Source: Rhynchopus sp. YZ270_cl-10
Lineage: Eukaryota > Euglenozoa > Diplonemea > Diplonemida > Diplonemidae
Reading direction: 5' to 3'
NCBI GenBank assembly: GCA_964035575.1
Contig: OZ037875.1
Location: forward strand, 682,001 to 746,000
Length of the DNA: 64,000 bases
Both the position numbers and the translations under genes were made by a program. Positions 63,645 through 64,000 of the stretch are shown here, piece after piece. Numbering within the stretch: the stretch's first letter is position 1; each line of letters begins with the position of its first letter. Below the pieces are notes generated by a model. The model saw only the letters and a list, made by a program, of their open reading frames with translations, had not been told where the DNA came from and did not search any database.

Positions 63645-64000
63645 GTACACAAAAGTGCGTTTTGGGTGGTTCTGAAGGGTCAAAACACCAAAAAAAAACG
63701 TTTTTTTGCATTTTTGGTCACCCAAGGACCCACTATTTTGGTTGATATTTTTTTTTTTCCCTTTGCGAAAAAATACCCAAAAATCACGGCTATAAAAACG
63801 CTAAGGAAAAATCGATTTTCATTTTTTGGGCAGAGAAGTGCGTTTTAGGCGCCCACAGATGGTCAAAACATCAAAATTTTTGTGTTTTTGGCATCTTTGG
63901 ACACCCAAGGACCCACTATCAGGGGTGAATTTTTTTTGCCTGAGATTTGCCTTTGCCAGAAATCGAAGAAAAAAAAAATTATGAAGGAAATTGCTAAGAA
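63645..64000 (+). repeat. two direct copies of a unit of about 186 bp, second cut by the window edge
   Basis: Both copies start AAGTGCGTTTT(G/A)GG and contain GGTCAAAACA(C/T)CA and ACCCAAGGACCCACTAT (63718-63736 and 63902-63920). Poly(A) and poly(T) patches lie between. The second copy runs to the window end, so an array may continue beyond it. Confidence 0.75.

Overview
The window is nuclear DNA of a eukaryote, most likely a free-living protist. It carries single-copy housekeeping genes (beta-tubulin, poly(A)-binding protein, Ecdysoneless/SGT1, aminoacylase-1), spliceosomal introns with GTATGN donors and mostly ACAG/CAG acceptors, and large amounts of satellite and DNA-transposon sequence. 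Around residues 195-201 the beta-tubulin reads N-A-D-E-C-V-M, which recalls diplomonad-type (fornicate) tubulins. That hint to a metamonad is from memory and tentative. No rRNA, tRNA or CRISPR array was recognised.

Layout. Bases 1-16 kb are gene-free and look subtelomeric or heterochromatic: about 110 copies of a 38-bp minisatellite, then a tandem field of 0.6-0.75 kb satellite units of two related types (called A and B here). Two satellite units were opened by later insertions, and uninterrupted sister units give the empty sites. One insertion is a 3.27-kb element with TA target duplications. From 16.7 kb on, genes alternate with AT-rich intergenic DNA: a coiled-coil/PDZ protein, a small two-exon gene, a secreted GH27 alpha-galactosidase, a pogo-like element with a shortened transposase, a secreted Cys-rich protein, a three-exon coiled-coil protein, beta-tubulin, aminoacylase-1, a two-exon unknown gene, a 1740-residue NACHT receptor, a DUF3431-like membrane protein, Ecdysoneless (two exons) and PABP. 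The last 4 kb are repeat-rich and without recognisable genes.

Mobile DNA. Two non-autonomous hAT-type elements (37504-38940 and 52652-53896) each have perfect 15-bp terminal inverted repeats starting CAGGGC and perfect 8-bp target duplications. Both carry long arrays of the same heptamer GTGTACT, and the second also carries a satellite unit like those at the left end. This links transposition to the spread of satellite DNA. The first sits 5 bp inside the end of another inverted-repeat element (37499-40896), which itself contains a 383-bp palindrome and a piece of a hAT-like transposase.

Most notable gene: 44102-49324 encodes a probable N-myristoylated protein with ankyrin repeats, an R-S-ExE ADP-ribosyltransferase domain, a NACHT NTPase, pentapeptide-like repeats and 14 WD40 blades. 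This has the layout of an NLR-like sensor (WD40), switch (NACHT) and enzyme effector (ART), and is the best candidate for an undescribed system in the window.
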